A DNA stretch of 58,601 nucleotides from contig JAWQRO010000098.1 in the NCBI GenBank assembly GCA_033557835.1, positions 1-58,601 on the forward strand, in the 5' to 3' direction. A program made the position numbers and the translations under genes. This DNA is from Helochares maculicollis. Taxonomy: Eukaryota > Arthropoda > Insecta > Coleoptera > Hydrophilidae. The notes under the pieces are model-generated. The model was not told where the DNA came from. It made no database searches and saw only the letters and a list, made by a program, of their open reading frames with translations. The stretch's first letter is position 1, and every line of letters begins with the position of its first letter. Positions 58,593 to 58,601 of the stretch are shown here, one piece after another.

Positions 58593-58601
58593 TGTTTAAG
58601 T

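Noticed and set aside
1..58601. Possible intact, active transposase
   Set aside because: Every mariner copy has stops, frameshifts, deletions or altered catalytic residues.

Overview
The window is AT-rich nuclear DNA of an arthropod, most likely an insect. The evidence is spliceosomal introns with GT-AG borders, two recognisable animal genes, and a heavy load of decayed mariner (Tc1/mariner, DD34D) transposons. I see no bacterial gene, rRNA, convincing tRNA or CRISPR array.

About 0-5 kb: the 3' part of MYG1 (DHH-superfamily 3'-5' RNA exonuclease) lies on the + strand in three exons (2902-3937). Its first exon is outside the window. The sequence upstream of the first visible exon holds three mariner remnants, including a 908-bp internally deleted copy with intact ends.

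About 5-15.7 kb: a large calcium-regulated NADPH oxidase (NOX5 type) lies on the - strand, tail-to-tail with MYG1. I could assemble sixteen coding exons (15663 down to 5285) that join in phase to 1136 codons plus a stop. They encode EF-hands, the six-helix ferric-reductase haem domain, the FAD domain, a long insert and the NADPH domain. Only the extreme N-terminus is missing. One 3.3-kb intron holds two mariner copies.

About 15.7-58.6 kb: this is gene-poor. I read it tentatively as the long 5' intron of NOX5. The reasons are a GC-rich, non-coding exon-like segment with a consensus donor at 57921-58119 (- strand) and a near-perfect recursive-splice (ratchet) site at 28507/28506 on the same strand. 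Embedded here are mariner copies of at least three families, two cases of one mariner nested in another, a foldback-like repeat element (about 24.9-26.9 kb), an LTR-like block (about 17.6-18.07 kb), two CTCF-like motifs and a TATA-type promoter candidate. Several ORFs in this region are unrecognised and may be chance.

The mariner families are labelled here only for cross-reference. 'A' is the 908-bp element. 'B' is the commonest, with ends like CTAGGTTGTNCAATAAGTTT. 'C' is SETMAR/cecropia-like. 'D' is the remnant at 1.6-2.6 kb. 'E' is Mos1/mauritiana-like, with ends like CCAGGTGCGCAAG. 'F' is another mauritiana-like element, with ends like AGTACAAATAAGTTTCCGCC. No copy has an uninterrupted transposase.
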